NCBI RefSeq assembly: GCF_020734105.1
Contig: NZ_JAJAFR010000005.1
Span: 186,001 to 250,000, forward strand
From: Alkalihalobacillus deserti
Lineage (GTDB): Bacteria > Bacillota > Bacilli > Bacillales > Bacillaceae_D
Reading direction: 5' to 3'
DNA length: 64,000 bases
A model generated the notes under the pieces. The model had not been told where the DNA came from. It saw only the letters and a program-made list of their open reading frames with translations, and searched no databases. The position numbers and the translations under genes are program-made. Below, one piece after another: positions 56,182-63,773 of this stretch. Numbering within the stretch: position 1 is the first letter of the stretch; each line of letters starts with the position of its first letter.

Positions 56182-57195
56182 ATGCACTTTTTTCTCAGAA
56201 TCAGCCTAGGCTTAATCAGAATGAAAAACTTAACGTTATTTGTAACGACAGCACTCTTTATTATTTTAAGCACGGTTATTATGTATGTACTTGAGCCAGA
56301 TAACTTTGAAACACTAGTAAACACTTTTTACTTTGTGATGACGACTTTTACAACAGTTGGGTACGGAGATTACTCGCCGGTGACGATTGCTGGTAAGCTA
56401 TTTACGGTGTTCATGTTTTTGATTGGCATTGGCTTACTTGGGGTTGTGATTGGAAAAATTATTGATTCCTTTACATTGTTTAGAAGGATGAGAGAAGAGG
56501 GAAGGATGAATTACATGAACGATCGCCACATTATCATCATTGGCTGGGGAAAAAAGTCAGAAGTTGCGATAAAAGAATTACTTGAATCAGACGTCAAAAT
56601 CGAAGTTGTGATCATTGATACTCTACCTAAAGCCCCAGTCGAACTAACTAACAACCGGCTTCATTACATACAAGGAGATCCAACCTCAGAGGAACCATTT
56701 GAAAAAGCAAATATCTCAAAAGCCAGTGCTGTCATCATCTTTTCCGATGACAATATTCAAGACGTCTCATTGAAAGATGCGAAAACCTTGCTTGTTTCAA
56801 TCACGGTTGAACGCCTCGCCCCAATGGTTCACACAACCGCTGAGGTGATGACAGAGAAAAACATTGCCAACTTCTCACATGTGAAAATCGATGAATTTAT
56901 TTTATCTCAGGAGACAATTTCAAGGTTAGCTGTGCGCTCAGCGTTGTATAAAGGAGTGAGTAAAGTTTACTCTCAACTCATTAGTCGACAGCATGGTGAG
57001 GACCTCTATCAGCTTGCGAAACATCCAAGCTGGGTTTTTTACAACGATGCGTTTCAAGACTTACTTAAACAAGGCGCAACGCTTATCGCTGATCGCGACA
57101 ATTTAGACATTAACAGAAAACTCGATGAGCGCATTCCAGATGAAGCGGTACTTTATATTATTTGTAATAAAGAGACCTATGATAGATTGAGTTAA
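56182..57195 (+). CDS. Potassium channel with TrkA-N (RCK) domain
   Basis: 337 residues, ATG after AGGAGG. Two membrane helices flank the pore loop MTTFTTVGYGDYSP with the K+-selectivity filter TVGYGD at 58-63. The cytoplasmic part begins with the Rossmann loop HIIIIGWGKKSEVAIKELLE, a TrkA-N domain that gates the channel with nucleotides or ions. Similar in layout to YugO of B. subtilis. Follows the ATP-grasp/DUF350 genes in the same direction after 450 bases; co-function is possible but not shown. Confidence 0.92.
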   Translation: MHFFLRISLGLIRMKNLTLFVTTALFIILSTVIMYVLEPDNFETLVNTFYFVMTTFTTVGYGDYSPVTIAGKLFTVFMFLIGIGLLGVVIGKIIDSFTLFRRMREEGRMNYMNDRHIIIIGWGKKSEVAIKELLESDVKIEVVIIDTLPKAPVELTNNRLHYIQGDPTSEEPFEKANISKASAVIIFSDDNIQDVSLKDAKTLLVSITVERLAPMVHTTAEVMTEKNIANFSHVKIDEFILSQETISRLAVRSALYKGVSKVYSQLISRQHGEDLYQLAKHPSWVFYNDAFQDLLKQGATLIADRDNLDINRKLDERIPDEAVLYIICNKETYDRLS

Positions 57196-57365
57196 ACAAT
57201 CAGCCTACTTTCTAGTCAGAGTAGGCTGGTTTTTGCGTGAAATTCGGTCGATTGCACGAAACTGAGGATCATTGCACGAATCTGTTGATAATTGCGCAAA
57301 ACAGAGAATAATTGCACAAATCCGTTGATAATTGCACAAATCTCAAAATAATTGCACGTAAACTT
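57184..57365. repeat. Direct repeat left copy with terminator and 20-bp array
   Basis: Begins in the last codons of the channel gene (AGATTGAGTTAAACAATCAG). It includes a terminator (CAGCCTAC/GTAGGCTG then TTTTT, 57201-57234), then TGCGTGAAATTCGGTCG and six 20-bp units headed ATTGCAC at 57251, 57271, 57291, 57311, 57331 and 57351. Related to 58135-58310. Confidence 0.9.
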
Positions 57366-57376
57366 TATTCAACAAG

Positions 57377-57411
57377 AAAAGGCCGTATGCCAATTCATAC
57401 GTCCTTTTTTA
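57377..57411. terminator. Terminator-like hairpin
   Basis: AAAAGGCCGTATG and CATACGTCCTTTTTT arms with one mismatch. Confidence 0.7.
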
Positions 57412-57542
57412 TTGCTCATATAGTAAGTATTCCCACTCTGAAATCGCGGTCAAAACCGTCTGTTAAATAAGTTGTTAATTCAATTTTTTTCCCTCACCGA
57501 ACGGCTTCATCAAACGAAGTCATCCACTTTCTAATTAAGCCT

Positions 57543-57920
57543 CTAACTAATTAATGAATAACTCATTCGATCAACGGGTGTCTCATGAAAAGTGGCAAAT
57601 GTTTTGAGGTATTGCAAGTTACAGGCAATGGCTTTTAAATCATAATAATAACCACCATTATATCTCTTTTCCTTCTGTGTGATCTCCCCGGTCATTTCCC
57701 CTAATGTAAAAAATTTTATTTTGAACGTCAGTGGGGTTTCTTCTTTCATCGGAAAATCTAGATCGGTTGAAAAAGATAATCCTAATGAGTTACTTTCATG
57801 CACATCAATTTCTTTTGACTTACTAGAAGAGAAAGTCATCCCATTAATCTCCTCAATCGTTAGGTAAGCTTTTAAAGGTTTCTGATAGGACATCATTGGA
57901 TAGAATCGACTGGTTTTCAT
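57543..57920 (-). CDS. PilZ-like domain protein
   Basis: 125 residues, MKTSRFYPMMSYQKPLKAYL, TIEEINGMTFSSSKSKEIDV, SNSLGLSFSTDLDFPMKEET, LTGEI-type strands then GGYYYDLKAI. The order fits a PilZ beta-barrel (N-terminal basic segment, (D/N)xSxxGL, hydrophobic strands). The usual RxxxR c-di-GMP arginines are not clearly present (K/K instead), so binding is doubtful. Flanked on both sides by the same direct repeat; its start faces the spacer before gvpA. Confidence 0.55.
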   Translation of the reverse strand: MKTSRFYPMMSYQKPLKAYLTIEEINGMTFSSSKSKEIDVHESNSLGLSFSTDLDFPMKEETPLTFKIKFFTLGEMTGEITQKEKRYNGGYYYDLKAIACNLQYLKTFATFHETPVDRMSYSLIS

Positions 57921-58134
57921 AAGGAAACCCTCACTTTACTAAATTATACTATTATCATAGGGCAAACCAGTTATAAAAGCTGTCGCAATTTGACAGAAAA
58001 TTTATAAAGTTTTCGACTCAATTCTAAACAGGTTAAAAGATTCTGATCGTTTGTATTTTGGTATGTTTCAACTACATTAGAAAAATTGGGTATAAAAGTA
58101 TAAGAATAAATTCTTATTTTATACTACATTTGAG

Positions 58135-58310
58135 AGATTGAGTTAAACAACCAGCCAACTTTCTAGTCAGAGTAGGCTGGTTTTTGCGTGAAATTCGGTC
58201 GATTGCACAAAACTGAGGATCATTGCACGAATCAGAGGGTAATTGCACAAATCAGAGAATAATTGCATAAATCTCAAAATAATTGCACATAAACAGTGAT
58301 GAATTGCACA
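58135..58310. repeat. Direct repeat right copy with terminator and 20-bp array
   Basis: AGATTGAGTTAAACAACCAG, the same terminator with compensating change (CCAGCC/GGCTGG, 58151-58180), TGCGTGAAATTCGGTCG, then ATTGCAC/ATTGCAT units at 58202, 58222, 58242, 58262, 58282 and 58303. The duplicated 'stop codon' here belongs to no gene. Confidence 0.9.
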
Positions 58311-58380
58311 ATTCGCCTATTTGATCTCTACTTTTACTGAGAGTGCATCTCTTAACAGTCTCATACATAGTACAGGATAA

Positions 58381-58418
58381 AAAGCAGGGGACATCTCAAA
58401 TGTGAAGTCCCCTGCTTT
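58381..58418. terminator. Orphan strong hairpin
   Basis: AAAGCAGGGGAC (58381-58392) pairs with GTCCCCTGCTTT (58407-58418), with partly paired loop. The remaining 390 bases up to gvpA show no gene; the gvp promoter should lie there. Confidence 0.7.
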
Positions 58419-58809
58419 CTATACATCGATCAAGACCAATTAACTAATCAATTGCGGATAAGCTGTTATTAAGCTAATCCCAAATATTTACTAAGGTAAT
58501 TCTCCCAATTTCTTTGAAAAAGGAATCTCTATCCTATTTTTTCTCTGTTTTTTTAATGATGTAACAAAAATGTAATCTATATAACATTCTGATATGGAAA
58601 ATGGATGAAAATAGCATAGCTATTAATCTTCAAATATTTCAAAGAGGCGAAATTCGAGTAGACTCTACTAAATTTTTAAAATTATTGTATAAATATGAAA
58701 AAAGTTGTTGTTTTAATCTCAATAATTGATGGTATGGATTAGAAACCGAATATAAATTGTCCAAGCAATCTGATTCACGTATGAACGAAGTGGAGAGGAG
58801 GAAAAACAG

Positions 58810-59067
58810 ATGAGTGTTCAAAAAAGTACAGATAGTTCAAGCCTTGCAGAGGTAATTGACAGAATTCTAGACAAAGGAATTGTGATTGATGCTTTTGTTA
58901 GGGTCTCGCTAGTTGGGATCGAAATTCTTACGGTTGAAGCTCGAGTGGTCATTGCTAGTGTTGATACATGGTTACGCTACGCAGAGGCTGTTGGACTCCT
59001 CAGGGATGAAGTAGAAGAAGAAGGTCTTCTAAGAACACAAGACCGTGATCCGCAATTTAGTTTTTAA
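58810..59067 (+). CDS. gvpA: Gas vesicle structural protein GvpA
   Basis: 85 residues, the main rib-forming shell protein. [40 protein letters not shown] and [15 protein letters not shown] are the near-invariant GvpA helix-strand-strand-helix core. ATG after GAGAGGAGG. First gene of a gas-vesicle cluster in B. megaterium order. A near-identical paralogue lies 1.2 kb downstream. Confidence 0.97.
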   Translation: MSVQKSTDSSSLAEVIDRILDKGIVIDAFVRVSLVGIEILTVEARVVIASVDTWLRYAEAVGLLRDEVEEEGLLRTQDRDPQFSF

Positions 59068-59112
59068 ACAATAGGCTATTTGAAAATATGGAATGAGATG
59101 AGGTCGATGAAT

Positions 59113-59592
59113 ATGACAGTAAAAGAGAAAACAGAAAAGCCGGAAGAAGAGGTAAAAGCAGAAAATAACCAAAAAGAAGAAAATAGTAATGAATCAAGCA
59201 ACTCCATGAATCTAGCGATAATCGGTGGTATTGTTGGGGCAGGAATTGGCTTATTATCTAGCCCTGGGACGAGCCAGAGAGTCATGAAAAGTTTAAGTGA
59301 ATCAGAGGTTATGAGAGTTGCTAGTAAAGAATTAAAAAGAACCGCTCAAGAGATCTTAACGGAGCAAGCCGTTAACAGCATTCGACAAACAGCTTCTGGT
59401 TACATGAATAAATCCGGTGGTAGTTTACTGCCCAATTTAAAGAAAAACGATGATAAAGAGGAGAAAAGTGATTCAGATAAGGACGAACAATCCTCGCAGT
59501 ATGACGAAATCAAAGAAGATAACAAAAACTTAAATGAACGCCTTGATAAAATTGAAGACGTCCTAAATCAGCTAGTGGATTCAAAGAAGTAG
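59113..59592 (+). CDS. gvpP: Gas vesicle protein GvpP
   Basis: 159 residues from the ATG 9 bases after TGAGG; Met codons at 59107 and 59080 are less well placed. Charged N-terminus (Glu, Lys, Asn), a Gly-rich hydrophobic segment NLAIIGGIVGAGIGLLSSPG, then an amphipathic helix and a Lys/Asp/Ser-rich part ending in a coiled coil LNERLDKIEDVLNQLVDSKK. Named by position and general character (second gene after gvpA in B. megaterium). Confidence 0.75.
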   Translation: MTVKEKTEKPEEEVKAENNQKEENSNESSNSMNLAIIGGIVGAGIGLLSSPGTSQRVMKSLSESEVMRVASKELKRTAQEILTEQAVNSIRQTASGYMNKSGGSLLPNLKKNDDKEEKSDSDKDEQSSQYDEIKEDNKNLNERLDKIEDVLNQLVDSKK

Positions 59593-59627
59593 CAGTCCAC
59601 TTCGATAACTCCAGAGGGGGTAATTGA

Positions 59628-60074
59628 ATGGGAGAGCCCGTAAAAAAGGCCGTAAGCAAAGTTGCCGAAAAGGCGATAGAGCATACTCCTGAGCCAATTA
59701 AGGAAAAAGTAAAAGAAACCGTAGTAGATAAAGCTAAAGACAAGTTTGTTGAGAACATCCAAGAGAAAGCCGATGAAGCTGCAAGCAAGTTAGAGAACGC
59801 AAAAAATAAAAATGCTGATAAAGTCCATGACACAGCAGAAAAAGCGAAAGAAAAGGCTCAAGATGTTTTACTGTCTGTCAGAGATAAGGTCGGTAACGTT
59901 GTAGAAGCTGGAGAGGATTTTCAAGATAAGATCTCCACTTCTAATAAAGACGATGGTCGAAAAGTTAAAGGTGTTAGAAACATTAAAAGTGTTACCGGCA
60001 TTAAGAGTTATAACGATGTTAAGAGTTCGACTAACATCAAATCCTCAAATGACATGAAGACGATGACTTCTTAA
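59628..60074 (+). CDS. gvpQ: Gas vesicle protein GvpQ
   Basis: 148 residues after AGAGGGGG. LEA-like amphipathic repeats rich in Lys, Ala, Glu and Asp (AVSKVAEKAIEHTPEPIKEK, ADKVHDTAEKAKEKAQDVLL), then a C-terminal series of short NIKSS/DVKSS/NDMKTM repeats. Named by position between gvpP and the second gvpA-like gene; a role as shell-associated or stabilising protein is inference. Confidence 0.75.
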   Translation: MGEPVKKAVSKVAEKAIEHTPEPIKEKVKETVVDKAKDKFVENIQEKADEAASKLENAKNKNADKVHDTAEKAKEKAQDVLLSVRDKVGNVVEAGEDFQDKISTSNKDDGRKVKGVRNIKSVTGIKSYNDVKSSTNIKSSNDMKTMTS

Positions 60075-60100
60075 TTGGAATCGTGAAAGGAGAATGAGAA

Positions 60101-60361
60101 ATGTCCATTCAAAAAAGTGCAGATAGCTCTAGTTTAGCAGAGGTAATCGACCGAATTTTAGATAAAGGGATTGTCATTGATGCATTTGTAAGAGTCTCGG
60201 TCGTTGGGATTGAAATTTTAACCGTTGAAGCAAGAGTGGTTATTGCAAGTGTCGATACATGGTTACGTTATGCAGAGGCGGTTGGATTACTTCGAGATGG
60301 CGTTGAAGAAAATGGGCTTCCACCACAACCAAATGAAAGAAATGCAAGCTTTAGTATTTAG
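60101..60361 (+). CDS. gvpB: Gas vesicle structural protein GvpB (second GvpA)
   Basis: 86 residues, identical to GvpA through most of residues 9-68 ([40 protein letters not shown]) and different only after about residue 67 ([20 protein letters not shown]). ATG after AAAGGAGAA. In B. megaterium the gvpB product is the main shell protein. The DNA of the two genes differs at many third positions, so the duplication is old and the protein is under strong constraint. Confidence 0.95.
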   Translation: MSIQKSADSSSLAEVIDRILDKGIVIDAFVRVSVVGIEILTVEARVVIASVDTWLRYAEAVGLLRDGVEENGLPPQPNERNASFSI

Positions 60362-60429
60362 GTGTAGCAGAGGATGTAGTCAGGGTAGTCGAACCCTGGC
60401 CTACATCCGATCAGTAGCGGGAGGGCACT

Positions 60430-60696
60430 ATGGAAATAAAAAAAATCATGGGAAATGTTGCTGACTTCTTTAATGAACATGTAGCGCCCATTCATAAAAT
60501 TACCTCAGTCGAAGGAATCGATAACGATGGTTGGAAGCTCACTGTTGAAGTAATTGAAGAAAAGGAATACATGAAAAAATATGCGAAAGACGAAATGCTA
60601 GGCGTGTATGACGTTTACCTTAATCAAGACAAGGAAGTTACATCTTTTAAAAGACGTGATATTCGTTATAGAAGCGCAATTGGTCAAGAAGTGTAG
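60430..60696 (+). CDS. gvpR: Gas vesicle protein GvpR (GvpO family)
   Basis: 88 residues after GGGAGG. KITSVEGIDNDGWKLTVEVI, then MLGVYDVYLNQDKEVTSFKR and DIRYRSAIGQEV, the compact GvpO domain (beta-sheet with RRxxRY end). Located between gvpB and gvpN as in B. megaterium gvpR. An accessory or regulatory role is known only for haloarchaeal GvpO. Confidence 0.88.
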   Translation: MEIKKIMGNVADFFNEHVAPIHKITSVEGIDNDGWKLTVEVIEEKEYMKKYAKDEMLGVYDVYLNQDKEVTSFKRRDIRYRSAIGQEV

Positions 60697-60719
60697 GACT
60701 TGGTGATAGGAGGGAACTA

Positions 60720-61634
60720 GTGACGGTCATAAAGGAAACATTCAAGAAGCATCAACGATCATTAATACAAGACTCTGAAACAAAAGATTTGCTTCATCGC
60801 GCATTACAATACTCAAAAGCTGGCTACCCTATTCATTTTACAGGTCCATCTGGAGCAGGGAAAACCTCTCTAGCACTTGCTCTAGCAAAAAAAAAGAAAA
60901 GACCAGTTATGCTCATTCATGGTAACCATGAATTAAATAATAAAGATTTAATTGGTGACTTTACGGGGTATACGAGTAAAAAGGTTGTCGATAACTATAT
61001 TCGTTCTGTCTATAAGAAAGACGAAAGTGTGACAGGGACTTGGAAAGACGGACGTTTACTAGAGGCAGTCAAGAATGGATACACACTCGTTTACGACGAG
61101 TTTACTAGGTCGCAGCCAACGACGAATAATATCTTTTTATCGATTTTAGAAGAAGGCATCCTTCCTCTATATGGTTCGAAGTTAACAGAACCTTTTGTCC
61201 GTGTTCATCCCGACTTTTCTGTGATATTCACAAGCAATCCTGATGAATATGCAGGCGTCTATGCTACACAAGATGCGCTACTAGATCGATTGATTACGAT
61301 CTTTGTTGATTATAAAGACATTGACCGGGAGACAGCGATTGTTTCGGAAAAAATCGATATTAAAGTCAGTGAAGCCAAGGCCATTACGACTCTCGTCTCG
61401 GAGTTACGCGAAGAATGTAAAGAAGATACTGGCCCGAGCTTACGAGCATCGTTGATGATTGCAAAATTAGCGACAGAAGAAGATATTCCAGTAGATGGAA
61501 AAGATGCAGATTTTCAACGTCTATGTATCGATATCGTAGGCCATCAAATAAGTCGCTGTATAGAATCCGATCAACCCGTTAAAACAGCCGAACAATTGAT
61601 TATAAAAGCTTGTAAGAACATGAAGGTCGAATAA
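60720..61634 (+). CDS. gvpN: Gas vesicle AAA+ ATPase GvpN
   Basis: 304 residues from GTG after AGGAGGG. Walker A TGPSGAGKTSLAL at about 41-53, Walker B TLVYDEFTRSQPTTNNIFLS, sensor-1 VIFTSNPDEYAGVY, arginine finger DALLDRLITIF. MoxR-like AAA ATPase that enlarges vesicles during growth. Overlaps nothing; gvpF follows after 14 bases. Confidence 0.95.
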   Translation: MTVIKETFKKHQRSLIQDSETKDLLHRALQYSKAGYPIHFTGPSGAGKTSLALALAKKKKRPVMLIHGNHELNNKDLIGDFTGYTSKKVVDNYIRSVYKKDESVTGTWKDGRLLEAVKNGYTLVYDEFTRSQPTTNNIFLSILEEGILPLYGSKLTEPFVRVHPDFSVIFTSNPDEYAGVYATQDALLDRLITIFVDYKDIDRETAIVSEKIDIKVSEAKAITTLVSELREECKEDTGPSLRASLMIAKLATEEDIPVDGKDADFQRLCIDIVGHQISRCIESDQPVKTAEQLIIKACKNMKVE

Positions 61635-61648
61635 AGGAGAGTCATACA

Positions 61649-62413
61649 ATGGGCCAAGAGAATAGCGGTATTTATATTTTTTGCGGAATTCAAACAGAAG
61701 CGAATGATGAGTTTGGCGAGATTGACATTGAAGGTGAGACAAGAAAGCTCTTTACGATCGATTATAAAGATGCAGCGATTGTGGCAGCCGATGTCCCAAT
61801 GAAAATCTATCATCCTAATAAAGACAATTTAATGATGCATCAACATGCGGTTTCTCAAGTGATGAAGCAAAATGAGACCGTCATTCCTGTTAGTTTTGGC
61901 AATGTCTTTCAGTCAAAAGAGGATGTAGCTGTGTTACTAGAAAATCTATATCCCCAATTTGAAAAACTGTTTCCAGAGATAAAAGGAAAAATGGAAGTCG
62001 GATTAAAAGTAATTGGGAAAAAAGATTGGCTAGAAGCACAAGTTAGTGAGAATTCGGAGATTGAAAAAATGGCAGAAGCGGTTCGAGGTAAAACTGAAGC
62101 AGCTAGTTATTATGAGCGAATTCAACTCGGTGGTGCTGCTCAAAAAATCTTTACCTCACTAAGAAATGAGGTAAAACAAGACTTGTTTGTTCCATTAAAA
62201 GAGTCAGCTGTAGCAGCAAAAGCAAACGAGCCAATTGGAGAGAAAATGCTATTAAATGCCGCTTTTTTAATTGATCGAGACAAAGAAGAGGAGTTTGACG
62301 AAAAGGTAAATAAAGCGCATGACAATTGGAAGGATAAGGTCGAATTTAATTACAGCGGTCCATGGCCAGCATATAACTTTGTCAATATTAGATTAACAGT
62401 TGAGAATGGCTAA
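61649..62413 (+). CDS. gvpF: Gas vesicle protein GvpF
   Basis: 254 residues of the GvpL/F family: IYIFCGIQTEANDEFGEIDI N-terminal beta domain, VMKQNETVIPVSFGNVFQSK, then YYERIQLGGAAQKIFTSLRN and the conserved end NYSGPWPAYNFVNIRLTVEN. Minor shell/assembly factor. Shares its last base with the gvpG start (TAATG). Confidence 0.95.
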   Translation: MGQENSGIYIFCGIQTEANDEFGEIDIEGETRKLFTIDYKDAAIVAADVPMKIYHPNKDNLMMHQHAVSQVMKQNETVIPVSFGNVFQSKEDVAVLLENLYPQFEKLFPEIKGKMEVGLKVIGKKDWLEAQVSENSEIEKMAEAVRGKTEAASYYERIQLGGAAQKIFTSLRNEVKQDLFVPLKESAVAAKANEPIGEKMLLNAAFLIDRDKEEEFDEKVNKAHDNWKDKVEFNYSGPWPAYNFVNIRLTVENG

Positions 62414-62667
62414 TGCTACACAAATTAATATCAGCTCCTATTAACCTCGTCATAAAAATCGGGGAAAAGGTGAAAGAAGAGGCTGACAAAGAATTATATG
62501 ACCTTCCAACCATTCAGCAAAAACTCATTCAACTGCAGATGATGTATGAGCTTGGTGATATTCCGGAAGATGCTTATAAAGAGAAAGAAAAAGAATTACT
62601 GATGCGTTATGAAATAGCAAAACGTCTGGAAATGGAACAATGGGAGCAGATGACAAAGAAGAAATGA
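62413..62667 (+). CDS. gvpG: Gas vesicle protein GvpG
   Basis: 84 residues: LHKLISAPINLVIKIGEKVK, EADKELYDLPTIQQKLIQLQ, LGDIPEDAYKEKEKELLMRY, the GvpG helical signature. Start overlaps the gvpF stop by one base; gvpL follows after 10 bases. Confidence 0.93.
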   Translation: MLHKLISAPINLVIKIGEKVKEEADKELYDLPTIQQKLIQLQMMYELGDIPEDAYKEKEKELLMRYEIAKRLEMEQWEQMTKKK

Positions 62668-62677
62668 GGGGATGAAG

Positions 62678-63484
62678 ATGGGCGATCTAATTTACTTATA
62701 TGGCTTAGTCCCAACTAATGAAACGATTAATCAATCGTTACCATCTTTTAAAGGGTTCGAAGGTGAAGGTGGCATTTACACCATTCCGATCGAACAGAAC
62801 ACAGCGATTGTTTGTAATCTCGATTCAGACCAGTACTCTGAAGAGAAGATTAAAGATAAGGTTAATCATGACATGGAATGGCTGAAAGAAAAAGCGTTTC
62901 ACCACCATGAAACAGTCATGAAACTAGCCAAGATGTTCACCGTGATCCCGTTGAAATTTTGTACGTTATATAAAAATCAAGACAGCCTAGCAAAAGCAGT
63001 TCAAACAAATGAACAAAAGATGGAAAGAACCTTTGCCTTATTAGCTGGAAATGAAGAGTGGAATTTAAAAATTTACTGTGACGATCAGCTTTTAAAAGAA
63101 CAAATAAGTCAGAGCGATCCAACCATAGAAGCCAAAAGAGCTGACATTGCTTCGTTACCTAAAGGGAGACAATTTTTTGAAAAGAAGAAAATAGAAAAGC
63201 TGATTGAATCAAAACTTGAAGAAGAAAAAAATCGTGTAAGTGAGGACATTCATCTTCATTTAAAAGAGTATGTTCTTCAGGGGAATGTAAAAAGCAATTG
63301 GAGTAAAGACGTGACAGGAAGAAAGGAAAACATGACGTGGAATAGTGTGTACCTTATTTCTGAACCGAAAGTCGAGTCTTTTTTAAATGAAATTCAACAC
63401 TATCAAAAAGAAATGAAAGAAATGGGATGGCAGTTTGAGGTAACAGGACCTTGGCCGGCTTACCATTTTTCAAACATTTTATAA
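62678..63484 (+). CDS. gvpL: Gas vesicle protein GvpL
   Basis: 268 residues from the second ATG, 6 bases after GAGGGG; the first ATG (62672) touches it. GvpL/F family: LIYLYGLVPTNETINQSLPS, MFTVIPLKFCTLYKNQDSLA, LPKGRQFFEKKKIEKLIESK, ending in FEVTGPWPAYHFSNIL, parallel to the GvpF end. A diverged paralogue of GvpF in the same cluster. Confidence 0.94.
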   Translation: MGDLIYLYGLVPTNETINQSLPSFKGFEGEGGIYTIPIEQNTAIVCNLDSDQYSEEKIKDKVNHDMEWLKEKAFHHHETVMKLAKMFTVIPLKFCTLYKNQDSLAKAVQTNEQKMERTFALLAGNEEWNLKIYCDDQLLKEQISQSDPTIEAKRADIASLPKGRQFFEKKKIEKLIESKLEEEKNRVSEDIHLHLKEYVLQGNVKSNWSKDVTGRKENMTWNSVYLISEPKVESFLNEIQHYQKEMKEMGWQFEVTGPWPAYHFSNIL

Positions 63485-63500
63485 GTGAGGAAGACGATCT

Positions 63501-63773
63501 ATGTCTTTAAAGGAATCAGTTGAAAACAAGGAGATTGCATTAATTGATATTTTAGATGTCATCCTCGATAAGGGTGTTGCGATAAGAGCTGATTTAGTGA
63601 TTTCTATTGCTGGAGTTGATCTTGTCTATTTAGATCTACGAGTCTTAATTGCTTCGGTAGAATCTCTTGTTCAAGCTCAGCAAGGAAATCAAACCATATC
63701 TTCAGTAAATTTTGATCAACAAAGGGAGGAGTTAATTGATGCAACCGGAAAGCCCAACAAGTGGGAGAATTAA
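63501..63773 (+). CDS. gvpS: Gas vesicle protein GvpS (GvpA/J family)
   Basis: 90 residues with the GvpA-type core in diverged form: IALIDILDVILDKGVAIRAD, LVISIAGVDLVYLDLRVLIA, SVESLV. ATG after GTGAGGAAG. A GvpJ-like minor shell protein by family and named gvpS by position. Its 3' end overlaps gvpK by 35 bases. Confidence 0.9.
   Translation: MSLKESVENKEIALIDILDVILDKGVAIRADLVISIAGVDLVYLDLRVLIASVESLVQAQQGNQTISSVNFDQQREELIDATGKPNKWEN

Noticed and set aside
55968..56294. 108-codon open frame upstream of and into the potassium channel gene
   Set aside because: No ribosome site, composition unlike a protein, and it overlaps the well-supported channel start in another frame.
57251..57365. 20-bp ATTGCAC units as a CRISPR array
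   Set aside because: The 'spacers' are themselves similar from unit to unit and only about 13 bases long.
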